Source: JAOUEA01 sp040882605 (GTDB lineage Bacteria > Actinomycetota > UBA4738 > HRBIN12). From it: 64,000 bases of DNA. Location of the stretch: NCBI GenBank assembly GCA_040882605.1, contig JBBEAY010000035.1:55928-119927 (forward strand), read 5' to 3'. How positions within the stretch are numbered: the stretch's first letter is position 1; the number at the start of each line of letters is the position of its first letter. Shown here in pieces: positions 17,119 to 26,275 of the stretch. The translations under genes were made by a program, and so were the position numbers. The notes under the pieces are model-generated. The model was not told the origin of the DNA. It saw only the letters and a list, made by a program, of their open reading frames with translations, and searched no databases.

Positions 17119-17869
17119 GTGGCCATCGATACGACCGAGCACAAGGACCAGCCGGAATCCGGCGTGGGCCTGGGTCTGCTCAAGGGGCTCACCGTCACGA
17201 TGAAGACGATGCTGCGCCCGGCGATAACGGTGCAGTACCCGCACGTGAAGCCCGATCTTCCGGCCCGCACACGTGGTGTGATCGCCCTCAAGGAGGGCAA
17301 CTGCACCGTCTGCTACAAGTGCTCGCGCGAGTGCCCCGACTGGTGCATCTACATCGACGCCCACAAGGAAACGCACGACCCGGCGGGCGGAGGCCGCGCC
17401 CGCTCGATGAAGGTGCTCGACCGTTTCGCGATCGACTACGCCCTCTGCATGTACTGCGGGATCTGTGTCGAGGTCTGCCCCTTCGACGCGTTGTTCTGGA
17501 GCCCCGAGTTCGAGTACGCCGAGTACGAGATGGATCTGCTCATCCACGAGAAGGAACGCCTCGAAGAATGGACCTACACCGTGCTCCCGCCGCCCGCCCT
17601 CGAGGCCGGTGCCGTGCCGACCCCGGGCGAAGGCGATAGCGCATCTGGGAGCGCTCAAGTAGCCGAAGGCGATAGCGCATCTGGTAGCGCTCAAGTAGCC
17701 GAAGGCGATAGCGCATCTGGTAGCGCTCAAGTAGCCGAAGNNNNNNNNNNNNNNNNNNNNNNNNNNNNNNNNNNNNNNNNNNNNNNNNNNNNNNNNNNNN
17801 NNNNNNNNNNNNNNNNNNNNNNNNNNNNNNNNNNNNNNNNGCGATAGCGCAGCTGGAGAACAGTCTTGA
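17119..17869 (+). CDS. nuoI: NADH-quinone oxidoreductase subunit I (second cluster) with repeat tail and gap
   Basis: NuoI-type 8Fe ferredoxin with two cluster motifs, CTVCYKCSRECP and CMYCGICVEVCP. The GTG at 17119 starts VAIDTTEHKD. After the ferredoxin core (to about residue 165) comes a hydrophilic tail of (EGDSASGSAQVA)n, encoded by 36-bp units and interrupted by 100 N. After the gap the frame resumes in phase as GDSAAGEQS and stops at 17867-17869. The stop overlaps the TTG of nuoJ. Length is unknown because the repeat number is unresolved. A long tandem tail on NuoI is not something I know from the family. Confidence 0.92.
17629..17740. repeat. 36-bp tandem repeat, (EGDSASGSAQVA)n, in nuoI
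   Basis: Three 36-bp units at 17629-17664, 17665-17700 and 17701-17736 and the first 4 bases of a fourth. Unit 1 differs by one base (GGGAGC for GGTAGC). There are no unique spacers and the unit is read through as protein. The sequence just after the gap (GCGATAGCGCA) resumes the unit in phase. Confidence 0.95.
17741..17840. other. Assembly gap (100 N) inside the nuoI repeat
   Basis: Placeholder gap. The left flank ends GAAG and the right flank begins GCGATAGCGCA, so the two join exactly into the repeat's GAAGGCGATAGCGCA. More 36-bp units are likely missing. Confidence 0.95.
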
Positions 17870-18369
17870 GCGCACAGGAATACGCGTTCGGCGTGCTCGC
17901 GGTGATCGGTGGCCTGTCGGCGGTCGCGGTGGTGACCGCCCGCAACGTCGTGCACGCTGCGCTCTATCTGGTGGTCTCGCTGCTGTCGGTCGCCGGTGTC
18001 TACGTGTTGCTCGGCGCCGAGTTCGTCGCGTGGGTGCAGATCTTGATCTACGTGGGAGCCATCGTGATCTTGTTCCTGTTCGGGCTCATGCTCACGAAGG
18101 CGCCGATCGGGCGTGACACGCTCGACAACCAGCAGCGCTGGCTCGGCGCCCTGGTGGCGGTGGGGGTCTTCGCCGGCCTCGTCTTCCTGATCCAGGAAGC
18201 GTTCCCCGTGCAGGACGCCCAGGCGTTCGAGCCCTTCCACGGCACGACCGAACTGGTGGGTGAGTCGATCTTCCGCACGTACGTATTGCCGTTCGAGGCG
18301 GTCTCGTTCCTGCTCTTGGCTGCGCTGATCGGCGCGATCGTGCTGGCGCGCAAGGACGACACGACGTGA
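17866..18369 (+). CDS. nuoJ: NADH-quinone oxidoreductase subunit J (second cluster)
   Basis: NuoJ (167 aa), membrane subunit, with the conserved helix VQILIYVGAIVILFLFGLML and RNVVHAALYLVVSLLSVAG near the N-terminus. The TTG at 17866 overlaps the nuoI TGA (TTGA), the only plausible start before the first helix. The stop overlaps the GTG of nuoK. Confidence 0.94.
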   Translation: MSAQEYAFGVLAVIGGLSAVAVVTARNVVHAALYLVVSLLSVAGVYVLLGAEFVAWVQILIYVGAIVILFLFGLMLTKAPIGRDTLDNQQRWLGALVAVGVFAGLVFLIQEAFPVQDAQAFEPFHGTTELVGESIFRTYVLPFEAVSFLLLAALIGAIVLARKDDTT

Positions 18370-18668
18370 TCCGGCTGCCGTTGGTGCTGATGTTCTCCTC
18401 GCTGCTGTTCTCGGCGGGCGTGTATGGAGTGCTCGCGCGCCGCAATGCGGTCATGGTGCTCATGGCGATCGAGCTCATGCTGAACGCGGTCAACGTGAAC
18501 CTGGTCGCGTTCGCCTCGTCGTTGCATCAGATGACGGGTCAGGTGTTCGCGCTCTTCGTGATCGCGGTGGCCGCCGCCGAGGTCGGCATCGGGCTCGCGA
18601 TCGTGATCCTGCTGTTCCGCACGCGCGAGTCGATCAACGTGGACGAGGTGAACCTGCTCAAGTGGTGA
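18366..18668 (+). CDS. nuoK: NADH-quinone oxidoreductase subunit K (second cluster)
   Basis: NuoK (100 aa), three hydrophobic helices. The conserved glutamates are in LMAIELMLNAVNVNL and AAAEVGIGLAIVI. GTG start in a GTGA overlap with nuoJ; the 3' end overlaps nuoL by 7 bases. Confidence 0.95.
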   Translation: MIRLPLVLMFSSLLFSAGVYGVLARRNAVMVLMAIELMLNAVNVNLVAFASSLHQMTGQVFALFVIAVAAAEVGIGLAIVILLFRTRESINVDEVNLLKW

Positions 18669-20662
18669 ACCTGCTTGCGTCGGAGGGTGAGGTGGTCTAC
18701 GAGACCGCCACGAACGGGCTCTGGCTCGTCGAGCACGCGTGGATCGTGCTGCTGCTGCCGCTGCTCTCCGCAGCGTTCATCCTGTTCTTCGGCTCACGCA
18801 CGCCGGGCAAGGGCGCGGTCTACGGCATCGGAGCGGTCGGCGCGTCGTTCGTGATCTCGCTCGGCGTGCTGCTGCACTTCGTGCAAGGCGGTGGACCGTT
18901 CGAGGGGCAGATCGATTGGTTCACGATCGGGCCGCTGCACCTCGAGCTCGGCATCCTCATCGACGGACTCACCGGCGTCATGCTCGTTGTCGTCACGGCG
19001 GTCTCGCTCTGCGTGCACATCTACTCGCTCGGCTACATGCACGGCGACGAGCGATTCACCTGGTTCTACGTGGTGCTGTCGCTCTTTACGGCCGCGATGC
19101 TCACCGTGGTCGTGGCGAACAACCTGATCCAGCTGCTCGTCGGGTGGGAGGTCATGGGCGTCTGCTCCTACCTGTTGATCGGCCACTGGTGGGAGGTCAA
19201 GGAGAACTCCAACGCCGCCATCAAGGCGTTCATCACCACGCGCATCGGCGACATCCCGTTCACGTTCGGCATCATCGCCTTGATCGCCGCCACAGGGTTC
19301 ACGACGACCAACATCGGCGAGGTCGCGCACGAGATCGGCCTCGGAGGGGTCTCGCCGCTGTTCATCTCCATGGCCGCCCTGCTGTTGTTCGGCGGCACGG
19401 TCGGCAAGTCGGCCCAGTTCCCGCTGCACGTGTGGCTGCCCGATGCGATGGCGGGCCCGACCCCGGTATCGGCGCTGATCCACGCGGCCACGATGGTCGC
19501 CGCAGGCGTCTACCTGATCGCGCGGCTCTTCGAGGTATTCCTCGCCGCCGACGCGTGGGTGCTCACCACCGTGAGCATCATCGGCGCCATCACGGCGGTC
19601 GGCGCCGCCCTGCTCGCGATCGTGCAGAACGACATCAAACGAGTGCTCGCGTACTCGACCTTGTCGCAGCTCGCCTACATGGTCGCCGGGCTCTCGCTCG
19701 GGGAGCTCGGGCTGACCGCGGGCATCTTCCACCTGTTCACGCACGCGTTCTTCAAAGCATTGCTGTTCCTCGGCGCGGGGTCGGTGATCCACGCCGTGCA
19801 TTCGAACAACATGAGCGACATGGGCGGCCTGCGGAAGTCGATGCCGATCACGTTCTGGACGATGCTGCTCGGATCGCTCGCGCTCGCCGGCATCTTCCCG
19901 CTCGCCGGCTTCTGGTCGAAGGACGAGCTGCTCGTCGTCGCCCACGAGGAGCACGTGACCTGGCTGTTCGTCGTGTTCCTGGCGACCGCGGTGATCACCG
20001 CGTTCTACACGATGCGCATGCTGCTGCTCACGTTCTTCGGGGAGTACAAGGGTCACGCACATGTGCACGAGTCACCACCCACGATGACCGGACCACTCAT
20101 CGCGCTCGCCGCCGCCACGGTGGGCGTCGGTCTGCTCGGCGCGCCGCAGCTCGGCGCCGTGTTCGGGCAGTGGGTCTTCTTCGAGGGGGTGCACGAGGCC
20201 GTCTTCGTGCCGTGGATCGCGCTGCTCTCGACGGCCGGCGCGCTCCTCGGCCTCGCGGCCGGTTACACGCTCTACAAGGACCGCAAGGAACGAGACCCAC
20301 TGCAGTCGCCCATGGGGCCTCTATGGAACGTGCTCGAACACCGCTACTACATCGACGCCTTCTACATGCGGGCGATCGTGTACCCGGTGCGTGACGGTGC
20401 GTCGGGTGCCGTGAACTGGTTCAACCAGAACGTGATCGACGGTGTCGTGAACGGCACTGCGATGCTGGCGCGGGGGTCGGGACAGGTGGTCGCCTGGTTC
20501 GATCGCAACGTGATCGACGGCGCCGTGAACGGCGCCGGTGAGACCGCCGGGCGTACCGGCAACGCCTTGAAGTACCTGCAGAACGGCAACGTGCAGTGGT
20601 ACGCCGTCGGACTGTTCGTCGGTGTGATCGCGTTGTCGGTCGTCTTCGTCAAGCTTGTTTAG
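18662..20662 (+). CDS. nuoL: NADH-quinone oxidoreductase subunit L (second cluster)
   Basis: NuoL (666 aa), distal proton-pumping subunit, uninterrupted here. Motifs: LLVGWEVMGVCSYLLIGHWW, FPLHVWLPDAMAGPTPVSAL, HAATMVAAGVYLIARLF and STLSQLAYMVAGL. The C-terminal lateral-helix region contains two near-identical segments, WFNQNVIDGVVNG and WFDRNVIDGAVNG, an internal duplication also seen in other NuoL. GTG start (a GTGGTG doublet makes either codon possible). It has no AGQG repeat, unlike the first NuoL. Confidence 0.96.
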   Translation: MVNLLASEGEVVYETATNGLWLVEHAWIVLLLPLLSAAFILFFGSRTPGKGAVYGIGAVGASFVISLGVLLHFVQGGGPFEGQIDWFTIGPLHLELGILIDGLTGVMLVVVTAVSLCVHIYSLGYMHGDERFTWFYVVLSLFTAAMLTVVVANNLIQLLVGWEVMGVCSYLLIGHWWEVKENSNAAIKAFITTRIGDIPFTFGIIALIAATGFTTTNIGEVAHEIGLGGVSPLFISMAALLLFGGTVGKSAQFPLHVWLPDAMAGPTPVSALIHAATMVAAGVYLIARLFEVFLAADAWVLTTVSIIGAITAVGAALLAIVQNDIKRVLAYSTLSQLAYMVAGLSLGELGLTAGIFHLFTHAFFKALLFLGAGSVIHAVHSNNMSDMGGLRKSMPITFWTMLLGSLALAGIFPLAGFWSKDELLVVAHEEHVTWLFVVFLATAVITAFYTMRMLLLTFFGEYKGHAHVHESPPTMTGPLIALAAATVGVGLLGAPQLGAVFGQWVFFEGVHEAVFVPWIALLSTAGALLGLAAGYTLYKDRKERDPLQSPMGPLWNVLEHRYYIDAFYMRAIVYPVRDGASGAVNWFNQNVIDGVVNGTAMLARGSGQVVAWFDRNVIDGAVNGAGETAGRTGNALKYLQNGNVQWYAVGLFVGVIALSVVFVKLV

Positions 20663-20682
20663 GGAGGAAGCGTGGAGGCCAC

Positions 20683-22218
20683 ATGACTTGGGAGAGCTCG
20701 GCTATCACGATCACCACGCTGCTGCCCCTGGTCGGCGGCCTGGTGATCGCGCTGATGCCGGCGGGCAAGGACCGCGCGATCCGCGGGCTCGGCATCGTCG
20801 TCACGGGGACGGCTTTCGTTCTCGCCACCGCGATCGCGGTGGGGTTCGACTACGGCACCGACGGGCTGCAATACGTGCTCGACGTGGACTGGATCAGCGC
20901 GATCGGCGTGCGCTTCCACGTGGGTATCGACGGCATCTCGCTGCCTCTGTACGTGCTCACGTTCCTGCTCTCGTTCCTGTGCGCGATCTACAGCTGGCGC
21001 TACGTGCCCGACCCGGGCCGCACCAAGGCGTTCCTGGCCCTGATGCTTCTGCTCGAGACAGGCATGGCAGGAACCTTCATCGCGTTCGACCTGATCTTGT
21101 TCTTCGTGTTCTGGGAGATGGTGCTCGTGCCCATGTACTTCCTGATCGCCGTCTGGGGCTCGGAGAACCGCGAGTACGCGTCGATCAAGTTCTTCCTGTA
21201 CACGCTCTTCGGTTCGATCTTCATGCTGCTGGGCTTCCTGGCCATGTACTTCGCCGGACCCGACCCTCACACCTTCGACATGGTCGTGCTCGGGGAGTTC
21301 GGCGCCGGGGGCGGGTTCACGCAGACCTTCCAGCTCATCGTGTTCGGCGCCGTGGCACTCGGGTTCGCGGTGAAGGTGCCGATGTGGCCGTTCCACACCT
21401 GGCTCCCCGACGCGCACACCGAGGCGCCCACGATCGGCTCGGTGCTCTTGGCGGGCATCATGCTGAAGATGGGCACCTACGGGTTCATCCGCATCGCGCT
21501 CCCGACCTTGCCCTACGGCGCCGAGAAGTACGCGCCGTGGATCGGCGCGCTCGCCGCCATCGGCATCGTCTACGCGGCGCTCGCGTGCCTGGCCCAGAAG
21601 GATCTGAAGCGCTTGATCGCGTTCTCGTCTGTCGGGCACATGGGCTTCGTGATGCTCGGCATCGCCACGCTCACCGAGATCGGCATCCAGGCCGCGATCT
21701 TCGGTATGGTCGCGCACGGCGTGATCACGGGCATGCTGTTCTTCTGCGTCGGCTCGATCTACGACCGCTACCACACGCGTGAGATCGCCAAGATCGGCGG
21801 CGGCATGCTGCAGACGATGCCGAAGCTCGGCGGCGTCTTCGCGTTCGTCTCGATCGCCTCACTGGGCCTTCCGGGGCTCGCGGGGTTCTGGGGCGAGGTC
21901 ATGGCGCTGCTCAGCTCGTTCAACCCCAACGAGGTCGTGCTCGGCGACCAGGTCGGGCTCTTCCGCGTGTTCATGGTGATGGGTGGCGTCGGCACGGTGC
22001 TCACCGCGGCGTACTTCCTGTGGATGCTGCAACGGGTGAACATGGGCACCCTTCCCGATCAGTGGCGGGAAGCCGGTCTGCGCGACGTGCTCACGATCGA
22101 ATGGGTCTCGTGGCTGCCGCTGCTGGTGTTGATCGTGGTGCTGGGCGTCTATCCGAAGCTTGTCTTCGGGGTCACCGACGAAGCGGTGGGCGGGCTCATG
22201 AGCCTGCTGGGGGGCTAG
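20683..22218 (+). CDS. nuoM: NADH-quinone oxidoreductase subunit M (second cluster)
   Basis: NuoM (511 aa), middle antiporter-like pump. Motifs: FFVFWEMVLVPMYFLIAVWG, VKVPMWPFHTWLPDAHTEAP, AFSSVGHMGFVMLG and LGLPGLAGFWGEVMALL. The ATG at 20683 begins right at the first helix, and the 20-base spacer after nuoL carries AGGGAGGAAG and GGAGG purine tracts. The frame stays open upstream of the ATG but only through the end of nuoL. Confidence 0.96.
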   Translation: MTWESSAITITTLLPLVGGLVIALMPAGKDRAIRGLGIVVTGTAFVLATAIAVGFDYGTDGLQYVLDVDWISAIGVRFHVGIDGISLPLYVLTFLLSFLCAIYSWRYVPDPGRTKAFLALMLLLETGMAGTFIAFDLILFFVFWEMVLVPMYFLIAVWGSENREYASIKFFLYTLFGSIFMLLGFLAMYFAGPDPHTFDMVVLGEFGAGGGFTQTFQLIVFGAVALGFAVKVPMWPFHTWLPDAHTEAPTIGSVLLAGIMLKMGTYGFIRIALPTLPYGAEKYAPWIGALAAIGIVYAALACLAQKDLKRLIAFSSVGHMGFVMLGIATLTEIGIQAAIFGMVAHGVITGMLFFCVGSIYDRYHTREIAKIGGGMLQTMPKLGGVFAFVSIASLGLPGLAGFWGEVMALLSSFNPNEVVLGDQVGLFRVFMVMGGVGTVLTAAYFLWMLQRVNMGTLPDQWREAGLRDVLTIEWVSWLPLLVLIVVLGVYPKLVFGVTDEAVGGLMSLLGG

Positions 22219-22227
22219 CGCACCTCG

Positions 22228-23700
22228 ATGGACATCGACTACCACGCACTCGCGCCCGAGATCATCCTGTCGAGCACGATCCTGATCGTGCTGGTGGTCG
22301 ACGTGTTCCTGCCCGAACGCTCCAAGTGGTTCGCCATGCCGATCGGCCTCGCGGGCGTGCTGGGAACGCTCGTCGCGGTCGTCTCGTTGGTCGGTGCAGG
22401 TGACCGCGAGAGCTTCGGCGGCACATACGTGATCGACGAGTTCGCCCTGCTGTTCAAGGGGTTCTTCCTCGTGATGGCCGCACTCGTGCTCGCGGTGTCG
22501 CTGCGCTACTTCCGTGAGGGCGGCTTCTATCAGGGGGAGTACTACTTCCTGCTCCTCACGTCGTTCCTCGGGTGCATCATGATGCCGAGCTCTCGCGACA
22601 TGCTGCTGCTGTTCATCGCGCTCGAGCTCGTCTCGGCGCCCGGATTCCTTATGGCGGCGTTCCGCAAGGGCGACGTCAAGTCGAACGAGGCGGGCGTGAA
22701 GTTCTTCATCATCGGCGTGCTCTCGACCGCCGTGATGCTGTTCGGCATGAGCCTGATCTACGGCGTGACGGGCGGGAAGACCCAACTCGCCCAGATCGCG
22801 ACCGCGCTCGCCGGTGTGTCCGGCGAGATGGAGACTCTCGCGTTCGCGTCGATCCTGTTCGTGGTCGTGGGGTTCGCGTTCAAGGTCTCGGCGTTCCCGT
22901 TCCAGTTCTGGGCGCCCGACACCTACGAGGGCTCGCCGGTGCCGGTCGCGGCGTTCCTCGCGGTCGCCTCCGGCGTCGCCGGCTTCGCCGGCCTGCTGCA
23001 ACTGATGTTCGTCGCCTTCGCAGGCCAACACGAGTTCTGGGTGCCGATCTTCGCGTTCCTGTCGATCGCGACGATGACCGTGGGCAACCTGGTGGCCCTG
23101 CAGCAGACCCAGATGGTGCGCTTGCTCGCCTACTCGGGCATCGCGCAGTCGGGGTACATCCTGATGACCTTCGCACTCGTCACCGACGATGCGGCGTCGA
23201 ATCGCGATGCCTTCGCCGCCGCGGTCGCCTACATCTTGATCTACGGCGTCATGAATCTCGGCGCGTTCGCGGCGACGGTGGCGGTCTCCCGCCGGCACCC
23301 GGCGCTTCGCATCGCGGATTTCGCCGGGCTCCGCGATACGGCGCCGCTCATCGCCGTTGGCATGACGGTGTTCATGGTGTCGCTCGCCGGTGTACCGCCC
23401 ACGGGTGGATTCTGGGCGAAGCTGCTGATCTTCCAGGCTGCGATCGAGCGCGGCGGAACCCTCGGGCCTGCGCTCGCCGTGGTGATGCTCGTGAACTCCG
23501 TGGTGAGCGTCTTCTACTACTTGGTCGTGCCGAGACAGATGTTCCTGCGCGACGCCGCCGACCCGTCGCGCCTTCGCGTCCCGGCGCTGGTGACCGTGGT
23601 GGTCGCCGTCACGATGGTCGCCGTCGTGGTGATCTTCGTGCTGCCGAACCCCTTCGCCCGACTCGCGGAGATCTCCACGCTGGTCGGGCTCGGGCCTTAG
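22228..23700 (+). CDS. nuoN: NADH-quinone oxidoreductase subunit N (second cluster)
   Basis: NuoN (490 aa), proximal antiporter-like pump and last gene of the second cluster. Motifs: LLFIALELVSAPGFLMAAF, FPFQFWAPDTYEGSPVPVAAF, AYSGIAQSGYILM and LAGVPPTGGFWAKLLIF. The ATG follows nuoM by 9 bases. Its stop codon overlaps the stop of the convergent gene on the other strand (23697-23700), so the two transcripts meet with no room for a terminator between them. Confidence 0.96.
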   Translation: MDIDYHALAPEIILSSTILIVLVVDVFLPERSKWFAMPIGLAGVLGTLVAVVSLVGAGDRESFGGTYVIDEFALLFKGFFLVMAALVLAVSLRYFREGGFYQGEYYFLLLTSFLGCIMMPSSRDMLLLFIALELVSAPGFLMAAFRKGDVKSNEAGVKFFIIGVLSTAVMLFGMSLIYGVTGGKTQLAQIATALAGVSGEMETLAFASILFVVVGFAFKVSAFPFQFWAPDTYEGSPVPVAAFLAVASGVAGFAGLLQLMFVAFAGQHEFWVPIFAFLSIATMTVGNLVALQQTQMVRLLAYSGIAQSGYILMTFALVTDDAASNRDAFAAAVAYILIYGVMNLGAFAATVAVSRRHPALRIADFAGLRDTAPLIAVGMTVFMVSLAGVPPTGGFWAKLLIFQAAIERGGTLGPALAVVMLVNSVVSVFYYLVVPRQMFLRDAADPSRLRVPALVTVVVAVTMVAVVVIFVLPNPFARLAEISTLVGLGP

Positions 23701-24551
23701 CGGTCGCGGTCGGCGCCGATCGCGATCACGCGCAGGAATCCGATCGCGACCCGCGAGCGCGCGCCTCCCGGCACCCCGAGGTAACAGCCGTCGACGACGG
23801 GCTGCACCGACCGCCACGCCGCGTAGAGCACGGTCACGTCGGGCGCCAACAGGGTCGTGAGGTGGGCCAGCACCTGCACCTGTGGGTTTGCCTGGCGCGC
23901 CTGGCCTGCCGCAGCGGTCACCCATTCCCGGTAACGCTGTGGATCTTGCTGCAGGGCTTGCAGCTGCAGGTCAACGATGTCGGCGCTCCAGGCGGCGGCC
24001 TCGGGAAGCCGGCAGCGAAGGAACGCGGCCGGCACCGACTCATCGGGAAGCTGGCTGCAGGCGGCGCCCGGCACAGTGACGAGTCCCGGGTGCGGCGTCA
24101 TCAGCACCTGATAGCCCTGCGACCGCGCCAGCTCGGCGAACTCGGCCATGGCGGTCACGGGATCGAGCTGCTCTGCGATAGGAGTGTGCTCCCAGGGTTC
24201 GGGGTCGTACATGACCATCGTCACCTCGTCGGCAACGAGTCCCGCCTCGATGTCGGCCTTGAACGCGGCGAGGCTCGCCCATCCCTTGGCGGTGACGGCG
24301 TCGCCGTAACCGTCGAGCGCGATCGTCTGAGGCCCGTCGAAGAACGCGGCGGCGATGTCTGGATCGATCGACTCCAGCAGCTCGGCGTTCGTGCGGGTGA
24401 TGACCCAGGTACCGGCCGGCGGCGTCGCGGGACGCGCCTCGGCGCCGCCGAGAGAGAGCGCGAGCAGCACGACGGCCGGCATGCCCCTGACCCCCCACGA
24501 GCGCACACGCGTACGGAGGCGATCGGTCCAGCGGGGTGGCGCGAACGACAA
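23697..24551 (-). CDS. Putative secreted protein of unknown function
   Basis: A 284-aa protein with a basic N-terminus, a hydrophobic stretch MPAVVLLALSLGGA and a plausible A-E-A cleavage site, so probably exported; an internal ATG just before the hydrophobic stretch could be the true start. The mature part contains WVITRTNAELL, VMYDPEPWEHTP and APDVTVLYAAW, the kind of alternating pattern seen in barrel-type hydrolases. I do not recognise a named family and see no certain catalytic residues. It is convergent with nuoN and has no functional link to the nuo genes. Confidence 0.75.
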   Translation of the reverse strand: MSFAPPRWTDRLRTRVRSWGVRGMPAVVLLALSLGGAEARPATPPAGTWVITRTNAELLESIDPDIAAAFFDGPQTIALDGYGDAVTAKGWASLAAFKADIEAGLVADEVTMVMYDPEPWEHTPIAEQLDPVTAMAEFAELARSQGYQVLMTPHPGLVTVPGAACSQLPDESVPAAFLRCRLPEAAAWSADIVDLQLQALQQDPQRYREWVTAAAGQARQANPQVQVLAHLTTLLAPDVTVLYAAWRSVQPVVDGCYLGVPGGARSRVAIGFLRVIAIGADRDR

Positions 24552-24705
24552 GGGGCTCCTTCACGTACATGACCGCGCGGTGGTATCGGAAGATGCATCG
24601 GCATCGAAGTGCCCGGGTTGACGAGGAACCGGGGGCTCGGCTGTGGCGAAACCCCTGTGAGACCATCTATCTCGCTGGCAGGTGTGCTACGGCGGACGAG
24701 GAGTG

Positions 24706-25596
24706 ATGAAGTTGACACCCGGCATCAACCGCGCGAAGACCTGGATATTGATCTCCGCCCTGATGGGGCTGTTCTTGGTGATCGGCAACGTGCTCGGCGG
24801 TGGCAAGGGCCTGGTGATCGCCCTCGTGCTCGGCCTCGGCTTCAACTTCGCGATGTACTGGTTCTCGGGCTCGATCGCGGTGCGCACGACCCGCTCGCGC
24901 CCCGCAACCGAGCAGGAATACCCCCAGCTCTATCGCATCGTGCGTGAGCTCTCGACGGCCAAGGACATGCCCATGCCCGAGATCTACGTCTCGGACATGA
25001 TGCAGCCCAACGCCTTCGCGACCGGACGCGGCCCCGCGAACGCGAAGGTCGCGGTAACCAAGGGCATCCTGCAGATCCTCGACGAACGTGAGCTGCGCGG
25101 GGTGTTGGCCCATGAGCTCAGCCACGTCGCGAACCGTGACATCCTGATCGGCTCGATCGCTGCCGGCATCGGCATGTCGATCTCGTTCATCGCGCAGTTC
25201 GCTCTGTTCTTCGGTGGCGACGACGAGGGCGGCGGCAATCCGATCTTCCTGTTGCTGGCTTGGATCGTGGCGCCGATCGCTGCGGGCATCATCCAGATGG
25301 CGGTCTCACGCTCACGCGAGTATCAGGCAGACGAGACCGGGGCATACCTGTCGAAGGATCCTCGGGCGCTGGCGAGCGCCCTCGCGAAGCTCGAGGAAAC
25401 GGCCAAGCGCATACCGCCGCCACGGAGCGTGAGCCCAGCCGAAGCGCACATGTTCATCGTGAGCCCGCTGTCGGCGTTGAAGGGACGAGGCTTCGCGACG
25501 CTCTTCTCGACCCACCCGCCCACGGCAGAGCGCGTCGCGCGTCTCGAAGCTCTCGAGGACGACATCCTGCGGTCGCAGGGCCCGATCGGTCGCTGA
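24706..25596 (+). CDS. htpX: HtpX-type M48 membrane metalloprotease
   Basis: HtpX (296 aa) is a zinc-dependent protease of the cytoplasmic membrane that degrades misfolded membrane proteins. Two hydrophobic segments occupy about residues 12-55. The zinc motif HELSH is at 136-140 with the third ligand at E205 (SREYQADE), and two more hydrophobic segments lie between them. The ATG at 24706 is preferred over an upstream GTG at 24682 because GGACGAGGAG sits just before it and it starts at the conserved KLTPGINRAKT. A stem-loop follows 140 bases later. Confidence 0.95.
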   Translation: MKLTPGINRAKTWILISALMGLFLVIGNVLGGGKGLVIALVLGLGFNFAMYWFSGSIAVRTTRSRPATEQEYPQLYRIVRELSTAKDMPMPEIYVSDMMQPNAFATGRGPANAKVAVTKGILQILDERELRGVLAHELSHVANRDILIGSIAAGIGMSISFIAQFALFFGGDDEGGGNPIFLLLAWIVAPIAAGIIQMAVSRSREYQADETGAYLSKDPRALASALAKLEETAKRIPPPRSVSPAEAHMFIVSPLSALKGRGFATLFSTHPPTAERVARLEALEDDILRSQGPIGR

Positions 25597-25737
25597 GGAA
25601 GGCGAGCTCGCTCGAGCGCCGCGCCTCCACCTTCGACCGACGCGACTAGGCAAGGACCTCCGTGTTTCGACGCAGGCGAAGTTTGTGAGGTCCCTGCCAA
25701 GTCGCCGCGAGCGAAAGCCGCGAGCGAACAGCCGGGG

Positions 25738-25758
25738 ACGGGGCCGCGCGGGCCCCGT
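25738..25758. terminator. Stem-loop between htpX and a leftward gene fragment
   Basis: ACGGGGCC (25738-25745) pairs with GGCCCCGT (25751-25758) around a 5-base loop. It lies between two convergent reading frames and could end either transcript. There is no clear T-tract. Upstream, GGCAAGGACCTC and GAGGTCCCTGCC near 25650-25700 form a second, imperfect inverted repeat. Confidence 0.45.
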
Positions 25759-25762
25759 GTGT

Positions 25763-26245
25763 TCACGATGTCATCGTGCCGAGCACCGCTCGCACGTGGT
25801 CGATCGTCGTGCGTGGATTCACGAAGCAGAGGCGGGCAAGCTTCTCGCCCCGCCATGAGGTCGGCTGCACGAACGCGATCTGTGCTTCGAGCAGGCGGCG
25901 CCACCATGCCTCGTAGTCGGCGTTGCCCCACCCGCGCCGGCGGAACAGCACCACCGAGAGATCCGGTTCCATCACGAGATCGAGCTCATCCCGCAAGCGG
26001 ATCTCGTCGGCCGTAGCCTGGTGAGCGCGAGCACCTGTTCCACAGCTTCGCGGTAGGCGTCGGTGCCGTACGTCGCGAGCGAGAACCACAGGGGCAGCCC
26101 CCGGGCCCGCCGCGACAGGTGGTAGGCGTAGTCGGCCGGGTTCCACTCGCTCCAGGCCATGCCCGGTTGGTTCACGGTGTCGAGGTAGCGGCATACCGAT
26201 GCATGTCCTTCATCTCGAACCCCTCTAGGAAACACGGAAGGGGGG
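25763..26245 (-). pseudogene. C-terminal fragment of a PLP-dependent group II decarboxylase, frameshifted
   Basis: Two leftward frames join into one protein resembling the C-terminal third of an aromatic-amino-acid-type decarboxylase. YLDTVNQPGMAW, WNPADYAYHLSRRARGLPLW and AVEQVLALTR are in one frame. ATADEIRLRDELDLVMEPDL and FVNPRTTIDHVRAVLGT are in another. The switch is at about 26020-26030 and a single missing G in an AGGCT stretch would explain it. The N-terminal two thirds with the PLP lysine is absent: the frame runs into a poly-G stretch and a 10-N gap, and the sequence beyond is unrelated. Either a real pseudogene or, equally likely, a sequencing error plus a false scaffold join. Confidence 0.65.
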
Positions 26246-26275
26246 GGGGGGGGGGGGGCGGCGGCNNNNNNNNNN
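26240..26275. other. Poly-G run and 10-N scaffold gap
   Basis: Nineteen consecutive G (26240-26258), then CGGCGGC and 10 N (26266-26275). The decarboxylase fragment on the left does not continue on the right. This looks like a contig end with an artefactual G tail; sequence order across it should not be trusted. Confidence 0.8.

Noticed and set aside
17629..17840. CRISPR-like array of 36-bp repeats
   Set aside because: The units are contiguous with no spacers and are read in frame as the NuoI tail; no cas genes are nearby.
24618..24705. Promoter of htpX from a TTGACG at about 24618
   Set aside because: No -10-like hexamer lies at 16-18 bases from it; the spacing to TATCTC is far too long.
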